Numbered from the stretch's first letter, positions 1 through 8,918 are shown. The stretch is 46,348 nucleotides of DNA from Desulfovibrio sp. DV (GCF_001936595.1 NZ_MLBG01000022.1:1-46348), one strand, 5' to 3'. The notes: a model not told the origin generated them from the letters alone. Program-made: numbers and translations.

Positions 1-22
1 CCCCCCCGGCCGCCGGAGGCAC
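1..22. repeat. GGCCGCCGGAGGCAC element, left-edge copy
   Basis: Bases 8-22 read GGCCGCCGGAGGCAC, directly after a run of seven C at the very edge of the window. The same 15 bases occur at 25464-25478, where they follow the 3' arm of a hairpin. Here the C run could be the 3' arm of a hairpin lying outside the window. The element sits just past the stop codon of the dynamin-like gene. I read it as a copy of a dispersed intergenic element; only two copies were noticed. Confidence 0.5.
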
Positions 23-31
23 TCCCCCTTC

Positions 32-1756
32 TCATTCCCGACCCGCCTCGCGCGGCATAAAATCGCGCAGGGTCGTTTCCAGTTCGGTCTGTCGGCTGCG
101 GCAGGCGGCCAGGGTCTGGCTGCGGGTGGTGATGTCGGCAAAAAACGGCGCAAACCGGCTGGCCAATTCGCGGAAAATCCGATCCAGGCGGGCGGACAGG
201 CGTTCGCTCAGTTCCTGACGCAGGGTTTCGCCGCCGACGGCCAGCCGCCGGCGCATCTCCCGCAGGAGCCTTGGCCGCTGCCAGTACAGGGCGCTGCCGG
301 CCAGCAAGGCTCCCAGGGCCGCCACCACGCCGCCGGTGACGTCGATGACCGCGCTTTTGACCGACACGGCAAAGATGGTGCCCAAAACCACCAACGCCCC
401 GCCCATGGCTGCCCGCGGGTCCATGGCGGCGACGGTTTTGGGATCAATGCCGGCCATGGGCCCGCCTTCGGCCAGGAGCGATTCCACCCGGCCGGCCACC
501 TCGGCCAGAACCCGGTCGCGCTCCCCGGACAAGGGATCGCCCTCGGGGGCAGCCGCAGCCAGCCGCCGCAGCCGCAGCTCGTCCAGGAGCATCCGGGCAT
601 AGCCGGACACGCTTTCGAAAATATGGGCCGCGCCCTGGGTGGCGATGGACTCCACCTCGCGTTCCAGATCCCGGGCAAAGGCCTCGCCCAGTTCCTTGAG
701 GCGGGCCGACGGGCCGCCGCCGCCCTTGCCGCGCCGCCACAGGCCGGTGATGGAGCGGCCAAGCATCCCGGACAGGGTCAGCTCGGCGGCAAAGGCTGCC
801 TCGAACTCCCCGGCCAGCCGGGCGTAGGCAGCCTCGACCCGGGTGCGCAGCACTTCGGCCTCGCGCCCGGCGGCGTGGCGCGCCGCGTCCAGACGATTGC
901 GGATGCGCCCGGCCTCGGTCTCGTCGGCGGCCAGTTCCTGCATCCGGCCATCGAGCATCCGGCCAAGCTCGTCCAGCAGATGGAGAGCCGATCGCCTCGT
1001 GGCATCGAGCTTGCCGGCGAAATGCCCGCCGCCGGCCGTGAGCTCCCGGATGTGGCGGCGAAGGGCCTCGATGCCGCCAGCCTCGGCGTCGCTTTGGCTT
1101 TTGACCGAGGACACCAGAAAGATCGTCGGTTCGGCAATCCCCCGGTCGCGGGCCAGTTCCCGCAGCCGGCCGGTGTTGACCGCGATCTGCTCGGGGCTGG
1201 CCAGATCGGCCATGGTCAGGGCGAAGGCCACGTTTCTGCCCCAGGTGTCGGCCACCAGATCGAAAAATTCCCAGGCCGAGCGGGAATAGGGATTGAGGGC
1301 GGAAAAGGAAAACAGCACCAGATCGGCGCGGGGGATGAAATGCTCGGTGATTTCCTGGTGGCGGTCGATGATGCTGTCCACGCCCGGGGTGTCGACGATG
1401 GACAGGCCATTAAGCAGCGGGCTGTCGACAGCCACCCGCACCACCAGTCCCCCGGCCTCGGTTTCGCCCGGCGTCCCGCCCCGGCCGATGATGCGGATGC
1501 GGTCGGTGCAGGGGTCCGGGGCCACATCCGTGACCGTTGTCCCGAGCAGGGCGTTAATGAGGCTGCTCTTGCCGGCCTTGACCTCGCCAACCACCACAAA
1601 GAGAAACGGCTCGGCCGCATGGGCCATAAGCGCCTGCGCCGTAGCGGCCGCTTCCGGCCGGCCGCAATGGGCAAGCAACTCGCACAGCCGGCCGAGATGT
1701 CCCGACAACTCGGCCTGCAGGGCCAGATAACGCGTTTCGAGCAAGGTGGTGGTCAC
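32..1756 (-). CDS. Dynamin-like large GTPase with membrane hairpin
   Basis: This is a bacterial dynamin-family protein of 574 residues. The G domain lies near the N-terminus: a P-loop GEVKAGKS at about 57-64, the G3 motif DTPG at 122-125, and a TMAD motif at 181-184 in the G4 position. A long helical middle follows. Two adjacent hydrophobic segments at about 449-492 resemble the membrane paddle of bacterial dynamins, and an amphipathic helical tail closes the protein. The family binds and remodels membranes on GTP hydrolysis, typically at the inner membrane. I chose the GTG at 1756 because the reading frame runs on through the upstream gene and GGGAG lies just before this codon. It is last in a minus-strand run with a secreted protein and an anti-sigma pair; no functional link is evident. 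The family call is firm; the cellular role is unknown. Confidence 0.85.
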   Translation of the reverse strand: MTTTLLETRYLALQAELSGHLGRLCELLAHCGRPEAAATAQALMAHAAEPFLFVVVGEVKAGKSSLINALLGTTVTDVAPDPCTDRIRIIGRGGTPGETEAGGLVVRVAVDSPLLNGLSIVDTPGVDSIIDRHQEITEHFIPRADLVLFSFSALNPYSRSAWEFFDLVADTWGRNVAFALTMADLASPEQIAVNTGRLRELARDRGIAEPTIFLVSSVKSQSDAEAGGIEALRRHIRELTAGGGHFAGKLDATRRSALHLLDELGRMLDGRMQELAADETEAGRIRNRLDAARHAAGREAEVLRTRVEAAYARLAGEFEAAFAAELTLSGMLGRSITGLWRRGKGGGGPSARLKELGEAFARDLEREVESIATQGAAHIFESVSGYARMLLDELRLRRLAAAAPEGDPLSGERDRVLAEVAGRVESLLAEGGPMAGIDPKTVAAMDPRAAMGGALVVLGTIFAVSVKSAVIDVTGGVVAALGALLAGSALYWQRPRLLREMRRRLAVGGETLRQELSERLSARLDRIFRELASRFAPFFADITTRSQTLAACRSRQTELETTLRDFMPREAGRE

Positions 1757-1778
1757 AGGGCTCCCGTGTGCGCCGGCG

Positions 1779-2423
1779 TCAGCGCGGCAAAAACCAGTCC
1801 AGTCCCAGGGCGTCGATGCCGCCGGCATCGGCAGGAACCGGCTGGCCCTTTTTCCCGTCTGCCGGGCCGGAATGGCAGACCTCTTCGGCCCGGACCAGAT
1901 CCGTGGCCGCGATGCGGATGGAATTGCCGTCGGTAAAGGCCCCGTCATCGCCGACATAGTGCATGAGAATGAGGCTAACCGGGCCGACGTCTTTGGATTT
2001 GAGGCTCCATTTCCAGGTGCGCAGGGTGCCAAAGGCATTGCCGCGCCATTCCTTGGGCTCGCCGTAGCGCTTTTTGAGGGCCTCGAGGATGCGGTCAAAG
2101 AACTGCAGGGAATCGTCGGCGTAGTTCATCTTGATGCGCACCACCCGCCCCTTGGCGGCGCACAGGCCGTAGTCCACATAGCCGCTGCGATAGCCCTTGA
2201 GTTCAGCCACGGGCATGACGCCGAGATAGGGCCGATGAAAGGCCCGATCCGCCTCGGCGGACATGAGCTTGCCGGCTTGTTCTTCCACGGTCTGGCCGAG
2301 TTTGATCCCGGCCAGGGAGTCGGGTCCGTCGGCAGCCCGAACCTCCCGGGCAGCCGCCACGAGGACAAAGGCCAGCACTACGGCCAGGACCGTCCGGCCC
2401 GGCCCGGCAAAACGTCTACGCAT
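1779..2423 (-). CDS. Secreted protein of unknown function
   Basis: The product is about 214 residues. It has an N-terminal signal peptide: an Arg-rich start, a hydrophobic core around 11-24, and a probable cleavage after an A-R-E-V-R-A-A stretch. The mature part is soluble, with no transmembrane segment. It begins with a short motif GIKLGQTVEEQ, which resembles small periplasmic proteins that carry a G-x-x-L-G-x-S/T repeat, but I do not recognise a named family. The ATG at 2423 has GGGAGG eight bases upstream; a GTG directly before it (2426) is an equally possible start. It lies 22 bases before the dynamin-like gene and after the STAS gene on the same strand, so it may be co-transcribed with them. 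Confidence 0.7.
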   Translation of the reverse strand: MRRRFAGPGRTVLAVVLAFVLVAAAREVRAADGPDSLAGIKLGQTVEEQAGKLMSAEADRAFHRPYLGVMPVAELKGYRSGYVDYGLCAAKGRVVRIKMNYADDSLQFFDRILEALKKRYGEPKEWRGNAFGTLRTWKWSLKSKDVGPVSLILMHYVGDDGAFTDGNSIRIAATDLVRAEEVCHSGPADGKKGQPVPADAGGIDALGLDWFLPR

Positions 2424-2444
2424 CACGACGACCTCCCCCAGGCC

Positions 2445-2780
2445 TCAGGAAAAATTGGCCAGGGCTTCTTCCTGGGTCGTAAAAATCGGAAAAATCTCAG
2501 TGTATCCCGATATTTCAAAGACTTCCTTCATGTAGTCCTTGATCGATGACAGCACCAGGCGTCCCTGGATCTTTTTAAGCTGCTGCAAAGCCAAAAGCAG
2601 CACCCGCAGGCCCGTGGAATTGATGTAATCCACGTCCCTGAAATCCATGAGCACTTTTTTCTTGCCCTGACCGAGTATCTCCATCACCTTGTCTTCCAGG
2701 ACCTTGGACGTATTGCTGTCGAGCCTGCCGCCAAGCTCCAGCACCGTCACTTCGCCGCTCTCCTTCTCCACCAGTTGCAT
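2445..2780 (-). CDS. Anti-sigma factor antagonist (STAS domain)
   Basis: This is a single STAS domain of 111 residues, the full length for SpoIIAA/RsbV-type antagonists. The conserved phosphorylation loop is present as DYINSTGLRV with the target serine at residue 55. In this family the unphosphorylated antagonist sequesters the anti-sigma kinase, and phosphorylation of the serine releases it. The gene lies 19 bases downstream of an RsbW-like kinase gene on the same strand, which makes that protein the likely partner. The start is the ATG at 2780, preceded by a GGGGG purine run. No cognate sigma factor or PP2C phosphatase gene is visible in the window, so the output of the switch is not known. 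Confidence 0.88.
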   Translation of the reverse strand: MQLVEKESGEVTVLELGGRLDSNTSKVLEDKVMEILGQGKKKVLMDFRDVDYINSTGLRVLLLALQQLKKIQGRLVLSSIKDYMKEVFEISGYTEIFPIFTTQEEALANFS

Positions 2781-2799
2781 ATCGCCCCCTTTGTGTGTG

Positions 2800-3216
2800 T
2801 CAGATGGTATCTTTTTCCAGCAGCAGGCGGTTGATCCCGCCCACGTGTTCATAGGCCACACGGTCCATGATCGCACGCACCAGGTGGATGCCCAGACCGC
2901 CTACGGGCCGGGCGTCGGCAGCGGCGGTGACATCGGGAGTCTTGGCCGTCAGCGGATCGAAGGGCCGGGCGGTGTCTTCCAGGACAAAGCGCAGCCGGCG
3001 TCCGTCCTGGGCCATGGTCACGTGGATGGTGTGTTCGCCGTCGTCCGGGTAGCCGTAGCTGATGGTGTTGGTTAGGAGCTCATCCAGGACGAGGCGAATC
3101 TGGTAACGCAGTTTGGCCGGCAGGCCATGGGCCTCGCCAAAGGCTTCCACGGCATCGGCCACGCGGTCCAGTTCCAGCAGACGGTTGGTTATGCGCAAGG
3201 AAAAACCCGGCAGCAT
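2800..3216 (-). CDS. Anti-sigma factor serine kinase (RsbW/SpoIIAB type)
   Basis: The product is a 138-residue stand-alone GHKL ATPase domain. The N box is visible as ELLTNTISYGY at about residues 46-56, followed by an ATP-lid region beginning DTARPFDP and a glycine-rich G2 box VGGLGIHLV. Proteins of this size and layout bind a sigma factor or response partner and phosphorylate their STAS antagonist on serine. The STAS gene follows directly. The start ATG at 3216 has GGGGA six bases upstream. The 247 bases upstream to the divergent gene at 3464 hold no other gene that I can support, so the promoter of this minus-strand run is probably there. Confidence 0.85.
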   Translation of the reverse strand: MLPGFSLRITNRLLELDRVADAVEAFGEAHGLPAKLRYQIRLVLDELLTNTISYGYPDDGEHTIHVTMAQDGRRLRFVLEDTARPFDPLTAKTPDVTAAADARPVGGLGIHLVRAIMDRVAYEHVGGINRLLLEKDTI

Positions 3217-3463
3217 CCTGTCCCCGGCGCGCGGTGCGAGTCACATCCGTCCGCTGCGCGTGAGCTTGGCCGTTGGGCGGGAATAAGGGTCCCTTGACCC
3301 GCGCCGGCGGCTCGTCAAATGGCCGGGCACGAACATTAAGCCCATGGCCGATTGCTTCAAAGTCCCCGTTTTCAAAGGCCCTGTCAAGGCGCGCCGGCGC
3401 CCTGGCCGGTTGCCAAGGGGCGGCGAGGGGCGCTAAAGGCTCCTGCCAAGGAGCATTGCCGCC

Positions 3464-4270
3464 ATGAAAGACTTAAACTCCGCCCTGGCTGAAAACGAGG
3501 CCGACGCCACTGAAGCGTTTCTCAAATCCCTGCCGGAGCTGAAAGCCGGCGAGACCTTCCAGTTTGCCTGCCATCCCGAGGTGCCGTGCTTTAACGCCTG
3601 TTGCTCGGATCTGACGCTTATGCTCACGCCCTATGACGCCCTGCGTCTGCGCCGGGCCCTTGGCGTGTCGCCGGCCGATCTCATCAACCACTTTGCCAGT
3701 CGCCTCGAAGCACCGGACACCGGCTTTCCCATGCTGCATCTCAAGATGCGCGAGGAACGCCAGAAGCGCTGTCCCTTTGTGTCGCCCGAGGGCTGCAAAA
3801 TATATGGCGACCGCCCCGGGGCCTGCCGCACCTATCCCCTGGGCCGGGCCACCAAACTCGACGACGACGGCGCGGTCATCGAACAGTTTTTCGTGGTGCG
3901 CGAGCCGCATTGCCAGGGTTTTGAGGAAACCAGGGACTGGAGCAGCGCCGGCTGGCTCACGGACCAGGATCTGGCCGTCTACAACCGGTTTAACGACCGC
4001 TACATGTTTCTTATGGCGCTCACCCGCGGCAAGGGCGTCGGGCTTTCGCCCAAGCAGATCCAGATGGTCTGGCTGGCCCAGTATCTGCCCGACGAATTCC
4101 GGAACCTGATCGGCAAGATGGGCATCTTCAATCTCGTGGAAGTCGATGCCGCCCGCCAGGAGCGCATCATGGCCGACGAGGAGGAAACGCTCCTTTTTGG
4201 CCTGGACTGGCTGGAGTTGGTCTTTTTCGGCCGCCAGGAACGCCTGCGCCGCAGACGCCATGACATTTGA
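3464..4270 (+). CDS. YkgJ-family cysteine-cluster protein
   Basis: This 268-residue protein carries the YkgJ/UPF0153 cysteine signature: an early C-H-P-E-V-P-C-x3-CC cluster at about residues 36-47, then CPF, GC-x-IY, and [11 protein letters not shown] at about 102-126. The spacing suggests a metal or iron-sulfur site, but the family has no settled biochemical role. The C-terminal half is helical with no membrane segment. The ATG at 3464 follows AAGGAG with a ten-base spacer. The 3' end overlaps the start of rfaE2 by 11 bases, so the two genes are translationally coupled. That pairing is the only contextual hint and does not by itself establish a role in lipopolysaccharide synthesis. Confidence 0.8.
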   Translation: MKDLNSALAENEADATEAFLKSLPELKAGETFQFACHPEVPCFNACCSDLTLMLTPYDALRLRRALGVSPADLINHFASRLEAPDTGFPMLHLKMREERQKRCPFVSPEGCKIYGDRPGACRTYPLGRATKLDDDGAVIEQFFVVREPHCQGFEETRDWSSAGWLTDQDLAVYNRFNDRYMFLMALTRGKGVGLSPKQIQMVWLAQYLPDEFRNLIGKMGIFNLVEVDAARQERIMADEEETLLFGLDWLELVFFGRQERLRRRRHDI

Positions 4271-4751
4271 GCACGAAAAAATCCTGGCCCGCCCGGCCCT
4301 GGCCGCCGCCATCGCCCGGCTGCGGCCGGGCCGCACGGTCGTCTTCACCAACGGCTGCTTCGACCTGCTCCACGCCGGCCATGTGGACGTGCTGACCCGG
4401 GCCAGGGCCCTGGGCGACCTGCTTGTTGTCGGCCTTAACGACGACGCCTCGGTGGCCCGCCTCAAAGGCACGCGCCGGCCGGTGACGCCCGCAGCCGAAC
4501 GGGCCTACATCCTGGCCGGACTGGCCTGCGTGGATTTCGTGTCGCCTTTTGCCGAGGACACGCCGCTTGAACTCATCAAGGCCGTCTTGCCCGACGTGCT
4601 GGTCAAGGGCGGCGACTGGCCGGTTTCGGCCATTGTCGGCGGCGACGTGGTCACGGCCCGGGGCGGCCGGGTGGTGAGCCTGCCCCTGGCGCCGGGCCTG
4701 TCCACCACTGCCATCATCGAGCGGATCATCGCCTCGCACACCCCGTCCTGA
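4260..4751 (+). CDS. rfaE2: D-glycero-beta-D-manno-heptose 1-phosphate adenylyltransferase
   Basis: The 163-residue product matches the stand-alone C-terminal (adenylyltransferase) half of HldE. It has the nucleotidyltransferase signature [14 protein letters not shown] with its HAGH motif near residue 40, the conserved KGGDW segment, and a C-terminal G-L-S-T-T motif. It transfers AMP from ATP to heptose 1-phosphate, giving ADP-heptose for the lipopolysaccharide inner core, in the cytoplasm. The kinase half (HldE-N) is not in this window and must be encoded elsewhere as a separate gene. The ATG at 4260 lies inside the upstream YkgJ-type gene, with little Shine-Dalgarno of its own, which fits translational coupling. 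Confidence 0.9.
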   Translation: MTFEHEKILARPALAAAIARLRPGRTVVFTNGCFDLLHAGHVDVLTRARALGDLLVVGLNDDASVARLKGTRRPVTPAAERAYILAGLACVDFVSPFAEDTPLELIKAVLPDVLVKGGDWPVSAIVGGDVVTARGGRVVSLPLAPGLSTTAIIERIIASHTPS

Positions 4752-4768
4752 CCGAATCCGCCAGAAGG

Positions 4769-6430
4769 CTACGGCCCGAGCAGCAATTGGCCCGGGAACA
4801 GGATACGGCTGCCAAAACGCCACAGTTGGGCGTCCTTGCCGGTCAGCGTGACCTCGAAGACATCCCCGGCCCGGCAATCGGCCGGCAAGGCAAGCGCCAC
4901 AGGACGCTGGGCCGGGGTCCAGGCTCCCCGGGTCTCGGCGGCAAAGGTCAAAATACGCTGCCGGCCCCCCTCCCCAACCCGGTCGATGGCGACCACATCC
5001 TGCGGGGAGGCGCTTCGCGGCAGGGCGACGAGCCCGGCCTGCCGGGGCGTTTCCAGCAGGACCAGGGTCAGCCGGGCCGGCTTTGCGGCATCGGCCGGCT
5101 GGTCCACAATCCAGGACCCATCCATGCTTTCGACCAGATTTTGCGCCCCTGTAACGGCCATGGCCGGGGCAAAGCCGAGCAGCCGCCATTTGCCGTCCGG
5201 CTCCCGGCGAAGGGCCGGCCAGTCGGACAGTTCCGGAAAGCGTTCGGCCAGTTCGCCGGCCGCAGGCAGCCGCATCCCCCCAAGGAATCGCTGCAGCCCC
5301 GGATCTTCGGCCAGACGCGGATAGATGGCCTGGGCCAGGATGAAGTTGCCGTACCGGGTGAAATGCATGGTGTCGGAATAGAGGTCGGCGATGGCGGCCG
5401 GATTTTCCGTCAGCCGGTCAAAGAGGGGCTGGGGATCGACCAGGGGCACGCCGGTCTTTTCGGCCACGGCCCGGTTGGCGGCGGCAATGGCCTGGCGGCC
5501 GAAGCCGTAGACGGCGTAGTGGCTGTCCTGGAGCGGAAACGGAATGCGGCCTCGTTCGATGGCCGGGGTGGAATCGGGCCGCACGATCCAGGGATAATTG
5601 ACCAGGATGGTCTCGACGCCGTGGGCCGTGTCATCGGCCACGAGCCGTTCCATGTTGGCGGCGTAGCCGAACAGGTCGAGCTTTCGTTGCAGGATGGCGG
5701 CAAACAGGCCGGTTTTCGCCAGGGTTTCGGGCAGCACCCGGGAGCTTGTCCGATACAGGGCGCTTTGCCCAAGCAGCCGGCGCGCAGCAAAAGCCGGTTC
5801 TGTTCCGGCCGCACCAGGCTTGTTGACCAGGCCGCCAAGGCGGTCCGAAAGCCGCTCCCGCCCCTGCTCCAGGGCCTGGGTGGGGGTGTTGTAGGCCGCC
5901 ATGACGTCGTTTATGCCGTCCATGACCACCACCATGTCCGGGGCCAGGAGCCGGCGCTCGGCTTCGAGGCGCAGCACGCTGTGCCAGGAATGGTAGCCGA
6001 ACACACCGCCGTTTATGACCTCCACGGTCTTGCCTGTGCCGGCCAGGGCAATGGCAAAAAAGTCATTGAGAATGGCCGGGTAGGTATAGCGATTGTGCCC
6101 GGCGTTGCTGCCGATGGTGGTTGAGCCGCCAAGGCAGAGAATACGGTAGACGCCTTCTGGCTTGGGCACGGCAACGGGAGCCGCGCGGTAGCCCAGGTTG
6201 TTGGTGACGTATTCGGCCACGGCCCGGTCGGGCAGCAGCCGGTAGCCGAGGACCGGATCGACCTGGCCCAGGCCCTCGATGGAGGCCCAGCCGACATTGA
6301 GATCGGTCCTGTCCAGGGGCGGGCGGGCAAACAACCGGCAACCGACTTCCAGGGCGGCCAGCACCACCAGCACCGAACCGACGGCCAGGGCGCAATTGAT
6401 CCAGAATCCGCGGCCAAAACTCCGTGGCAT
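4769..6430 (-). CDS. Membrane-anchored SGNH/GDSL-type hydrolase
   Basis: The protein is about 553 residues. One transmembrane segment lies near the N-terminus (about 11-30), and the rest should be periplasmic. SGNH blocks are visible: GGST at 101-104 (block I, Ser 103), a G-G-V-F-G block at about 141-145, GIND at 172-175 (block III) and DTMH at 353-356 (catalytic Asp and His). This architecture occurs in acyl esterases that work on cell-surface polysaccharides or lipids, but the substrate cannot be read from the sequence. The last 150 residues form an extra beta-rich domain. I chose the ATG at 6430, with GAGGAG seven bases before it, over an in-frame TTG further upstream. A second protein of similar plan is at 14885-16426. 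Confidence 0.8.
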   Translation of the reverse strand: MPRSFGRGFWINCALAVGSVLVVLAALEVGCRLFARPPLDRTDLNVGWASIEGLGQVDPVLGYRLLPDRAVAEYVTNNLGYRAAPVAVPKPEGVYRILCLGGSTTIGSNAGHNRYTYPAILNDFFAIALAGTGKTVEVINGGVFGYHSWHSVLRLEAERRLLAPDMVVVMDGINDVMAAYNTPTQALEQGRERLSDRLGGLVNKPGAAGTEPAFAARRLLGQSALYRTSSRVLPETLAKTGLFAAILQRKLDLFGYAANMERLVADDTAHGVETILVNYPWIVRPDSTPAIERGRIPFPLQDSHYAVYGFGRQAIAAANRAVAEKTGVPLVDPQPLFDRLTENPAAIADLYSDTMHFTRYGNFILAQAIYPRLAEDPGLQRFLGGMRLPAAGELAERFPELSDWPALRREPDGKWRLLGFAPAMAVTGAQNLVESMDGSWIVDQPADAAKPARLTLVLLETPRQAGLVALPRSASPQDVVAIDRVGEGGRQRILTFAAETRGAWTPAQRPVALALPADCRAGDVFEVTLTGKDAQLWRFGSRILFPGQLLLGP

Positions 6431-6565
6431 GACACGCTCCTCGCTCGTCTTGGCCAAACAGGCGGCATCGCCCCCTGTCCCGGCCGCAAAACAGCCGGCT
6501 TCGCGGGCCTGTCCGCTCCCTGTGGGGTCGGACAGGCACCGCTCGGCACATCCTGCCTCAAAATT

Positions 6566-6583
6566 GACGGAATATTTCTTGCT
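6566..6583 (+). promoter_or_regulatory. Candidate sigma-54 promoter
   Basis: A GG dinucleotide at 6569-6570 is followed by exactly ten bases and then GC at 6581-6582, with a perfect TTGCT -12 box. The -24 box is weak because only its GG is conserved. It lies in a short AT-rich patch about 55 bases before the ATG at 6639. Two sigma-54 activators are encoded in the window, but nothing links either to this site. Confidence 0.35.
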
Positions 6584-6638
6584 TGGTTACACCGGCAGGA
6601 TTTTTTTGCCGCATCCCCGAATAAAAGAGAGGTCAGCC

Positions 6639-7121
6639 ATGCTTGTCTCCGCCGACTCCATTGCCAGCACCCTGGCCCTGGCCCGCGACATCGCCCCGGC
6701 CCGGACCGGCAAGGCCGCCGGGACTGCGGCTTCCTCGCCGTTTGCTTCGGTCCTGGCCGACAACGCTGTCGCCGCAGCCCCGGACGCACCAACTGCCGCC
6801 ACAGGCAGCCGGCACAGCGCCGCCTGGGAGGATTTTTACAGCCACCCGGTCATCGGCACAAGCGAGGACGGCCTCCCCATTGTCGGGGAAACCGAAGCCG
6901 AACTGGCCAACACCCGGGCCACCTACGCCAAAGTCGCAGCCGCCCATGGCCTCGACCCGCAACCCGCCGCAACCATTCAGGCCAGACTGCCGGTCACCGA
7001 CGGCCTCCTGGGCCCGAAACTCGGCTATCATCAGGTGACGCTCATGCAACTGCCGATGGCCTTGACCCAGGCTTCGCTCAATACCCCGCTCTCCCGGCTG
7101 CCCTCCGACGCCGAGGCGTGA
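6639..7121 (+). CDS. Hypothetical protein, Ala-rich
   Basis: This 160-residue protein is not recognised. It starts with an Ala/Ser-rich, low-complexity region (residues 1-60) containing no clear signal peptide. A compact region follows, with a W-E-D-F-Y-S-H-P motif near residue 69 and two conserved-looking stretches around 90-130. There are no cysteines and no transmembrane segment. The start ATG has AGAGAGG seven bases upstream, and base use matches its neighbours, so it looks like a genuine gene. It faces the convergent lipoprotein gene, whose stop is one base away. An AT-rich upstream patch with a possible sigma-54 promoter suggests regulated expression. Confidence 0.6.
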   Translation: MLVSADSIASTLALARDIAPARTGKAAGTAASSPFASVLADNAVAAAPDAPTAATGSRHSAAWEDFYSHPVIGTSEDGLPIVGETEAELANTRATYAKVAAAHGLDPQPAATIQARLPVTDGLLGPKLGYHQVTLMQLPMALTQASLNTPLSRLPSDAEA

Positions 7122-7122
7122 G

Positions 7123-8301
7123 TTACGGCAACCCCCAGCCGGCGGCCAAAGAGCGGTATTCGGCTTGGGGCAATACGGCCAAAAGCGGCCTGGCCCCGGG
7201 ATCGAGCCAGGCGGCCAGGGCGGCGGCCTGTTCGGACGCCAGGCCGATACTGCCCCCGGTTGGCGGGCCGCCGGCCGGACGCACGTTGACAAACAGGCAG
7301 GTCCCGCCTTCGGGATCAATGCTTTGGTTGTTGTGCCCGATGACCACACCCCAGGCGTTGGCGCCGTCGTCGCGCACCATGCGGTCCTGGCGAAGCCCGC
7401 CCTCGGGCCGCTCATCCGGGCCGACCACCCGGCCAAACAGCGGTGAGGCCGGGTCGGTGATGCAGGACACGCGGTCCGTCACGGCCATATAGGGCAGCCG
7501 GACCCCGGCTGCCGCCGCCGTCTCGGCCCCGGCATAGCCAAAGGCTGCGGGCAGGGCGAAAAGTCCGGCCGGAGTGCGGCCATCACCCTGATGCTTGGCC
7601 GGTCCGCCGGCAAGGCCCGGCCAAAGGCCGCGCCCCACGCCAAGCCCTTTGCGGCCGAGCTGGCACGGCACGGGTTGCCCGGCCTCGGTCCAGGGCGCGC
7701 CCGGCCCGCTTCGGACAAAGCGCTGCACTGTCCCCCGGGTGGCCTGAAAATCGGCGGCCGTCACCAGCACGAGCTGGCGGGAATCGGCCACGGGAAATCC
7801 TGTCGAAGCCCGGCCCGACGCCCCAGGTGCCCCAGCCGTCCCAGGTGTCCCGGACGCCGGCGGCTGGCCGGCCGGGATCTCAGCCCCGGCCCGGCCCGGT
7901 GGCTGGGCAGGCGACAAGGCAGTGCCCCCGGCCCCGCCCCCGCCCGAAGCGAGGCCAGGAGCCAGAGGAGCGGCCGGCCCGGATCCGGCTCCCGCGGCCG
8001 GGCCGGCGGCAACAAGGCGTCCGGCTGCGGGATCGCCCGGCGTCGTCCCGGGACGGGTTTTGTCCGGGCCGGCAGCCGGCACAGTCCCGGCGGCAAGGCC
8101 GGGCGTCATGCCCTGCCGGTAATCCGGGGCCAGGACCGCCGCCCGACCGCCGCTTGGACCATAGACATCTTCCGGGCGCACCACAGGCGTCTTGCCGGTC
8201 ACGCCCTGTCCGCCGTCCCTGGCCGGTTCGTCGGAACACCCGGCCAGGGCCAGACACACCAGCCCCGCGGCACCCAAATGTCGCAGCCAGGGAAACAACA
8301 T
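7123..8301 (-). CDS. Lipoprotein with degenerate L,D-transpeptidase (YkuD-like) domain
   Basis: The N-terminus is a lipoprotein signal ending in LALAGC with Cys22 as the lipidation site. A long Gly/Pro/Ala-rich, probably disordered linker runs from about 40 to 190. The C-terminal 200 residues follow the plan of YkuD-type proteins: a GDGRTPAGLF segment, a central strand ending in VVIGHNN, and a block that in active members reads like G-S-C-I-F-x-H followed after 11 residues by T-x-G-C. Here the histidine position is Asn339 and the cysteine position is Ser351 (PTGGSIGLA), so both catalytic residues appear replaced. It is probably inactive as a transpeptidase and may act as a binding protein. 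The ATG at 8301 gives the best signal peptide and has GAAGGG upstream; ATG at 8322 overlaps the preceding stop and is an alternative. Confidence 0.65.
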   Translation of the reverse strand: MLFPWLRHLGAAGLVCLALAGCSDEPARDGGQGVTGKTPVVRPEDVYGPSGGRAAVLAPDYRQGMTPGLAAGTVPAAGPDKTRPGTTPGDPAAGRLVAAGPAAGAGSGPAAPLAPGLASGGGGAGGTALSPAQPPGRAGAEIPAGQPPASGTPGTAGAPGASGRASTGFPVADSRQLVLVTAADFQATRGTVQRFVRSGPGAPWTEAGQPVPCQLGRKGLGVGRGLWPGLAGGPAKHQGDGRTPAGLFALPAAFGYAGAETAAAAGVRLPYMAVTDRVSCITDPASPLFGRVVGPDERPEGGLRQDRMVRDDGANAWGVVIGHNNQSIDPEGGTCLFVNVRPAGGPPTGGSIGLASEQAAALAAWLDPGARPLLAVLPQAEYRSLAAGWGLP

Positions 8302-8318
8302 GGCACCCTTCGCGTCCA

Positions 8319-8831
8319 TCATGCCTCGGGGGATGCGGCCGCCTCGGCCGGGCCATCCCCGGCGTCGGCCTCGGAGGATGCCTGCTTGTCCCGGCGCTTG
8401 GGCCGCTTGCCGGACTGCAGCAGGCTGGCGAGCTTTTCAGCGGCCTTGTCGGTTTCCTCGGCCTTGCCGAGGTAATGCATCTCGCCCCGTGGCGAAATCC
8501 AGTGCCAACCGGCCGGTTTGACCAGTTCGTTGGCCCCATGACGCTGGAGATATTCCAAGGCCTTGGCCGCATCGAGTTCCCGGGCGCAGGCCGCCAGCAT
8601 GTCTTCGGCATCAAAAACCGAAGCGGCATGGCGAAAGATTTCAAAAGCGCCGTGCACCACATCAAAAGGGGAAAAATCAGCTTTCCGGCGTCGCCCCGTC
8701 AGGACGGCCTCCAGAGTGTTCAAATCATTTCGCAGCGCTTTAAGCTCTTTAAGCGCCGCTTCACGGGCCTGGTCGCGCCTCTCTTCCAATGTTTTGCCGA
8801 CAGCGGCCGCAGTGGCGTTTTTCGGGGGCAT
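8319..8831 (-). CDS. Hypothetical cytoplasmic protein with helical N-terminus
   Basis: The 170-residue product is not recognised. Its N-terminal half (about 15-60) is charged and strongly helical, with heptad-like spacing, and could form a short coiled coil. A central part contains the hydrophobic segments SPFDVVHGAFEIFRHA and AKALEYLQRHG. The tail is Lys/Arg-rich, then Ala/Glu-rich. There is no signal peptide and no membrane segment. The ATG at 8831 is chosen because GAGGAA lies six bases upstream; the frame stays open further back but runs through the palindromic intergenic region. Its stop codon overlaps a possible start of the downstream lipoprotein gene, so the two are probably co-transcribed. 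Confidence 0.65.
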   Translation of the reverse strand: MPPKNATAAAVGKTLEERRDQAREAALKELKALRNDLNTLEAVLTGRRRKADFSPFDVVHGAFEIFRHAASVFDAEDMLAACARELDAAKALEYLQRHGANELVKPAGWHWISPRGEMHYLGKAEETDKAAEKLASLLQSGKRPKRRDKQASSEADAGDGPAEAAASPEA

Positions 8832-8918
8832 GGATTCCTCGCTGGTTTCCGCCAGCCTAGAAGAAAACCTCGGAAAAGTGGAGAACAAAGAAACGGACGA
8901 AAAGACGACCCGACACCT

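Noticed and set aside
3273-3467. Short open frame between the anti-sigma kinase and the YkgJ-type gene
   Set aside because: No Shine-Dalgarno, no homology, Arg/Gly-rich composition; it ends inside the start of the next gene.
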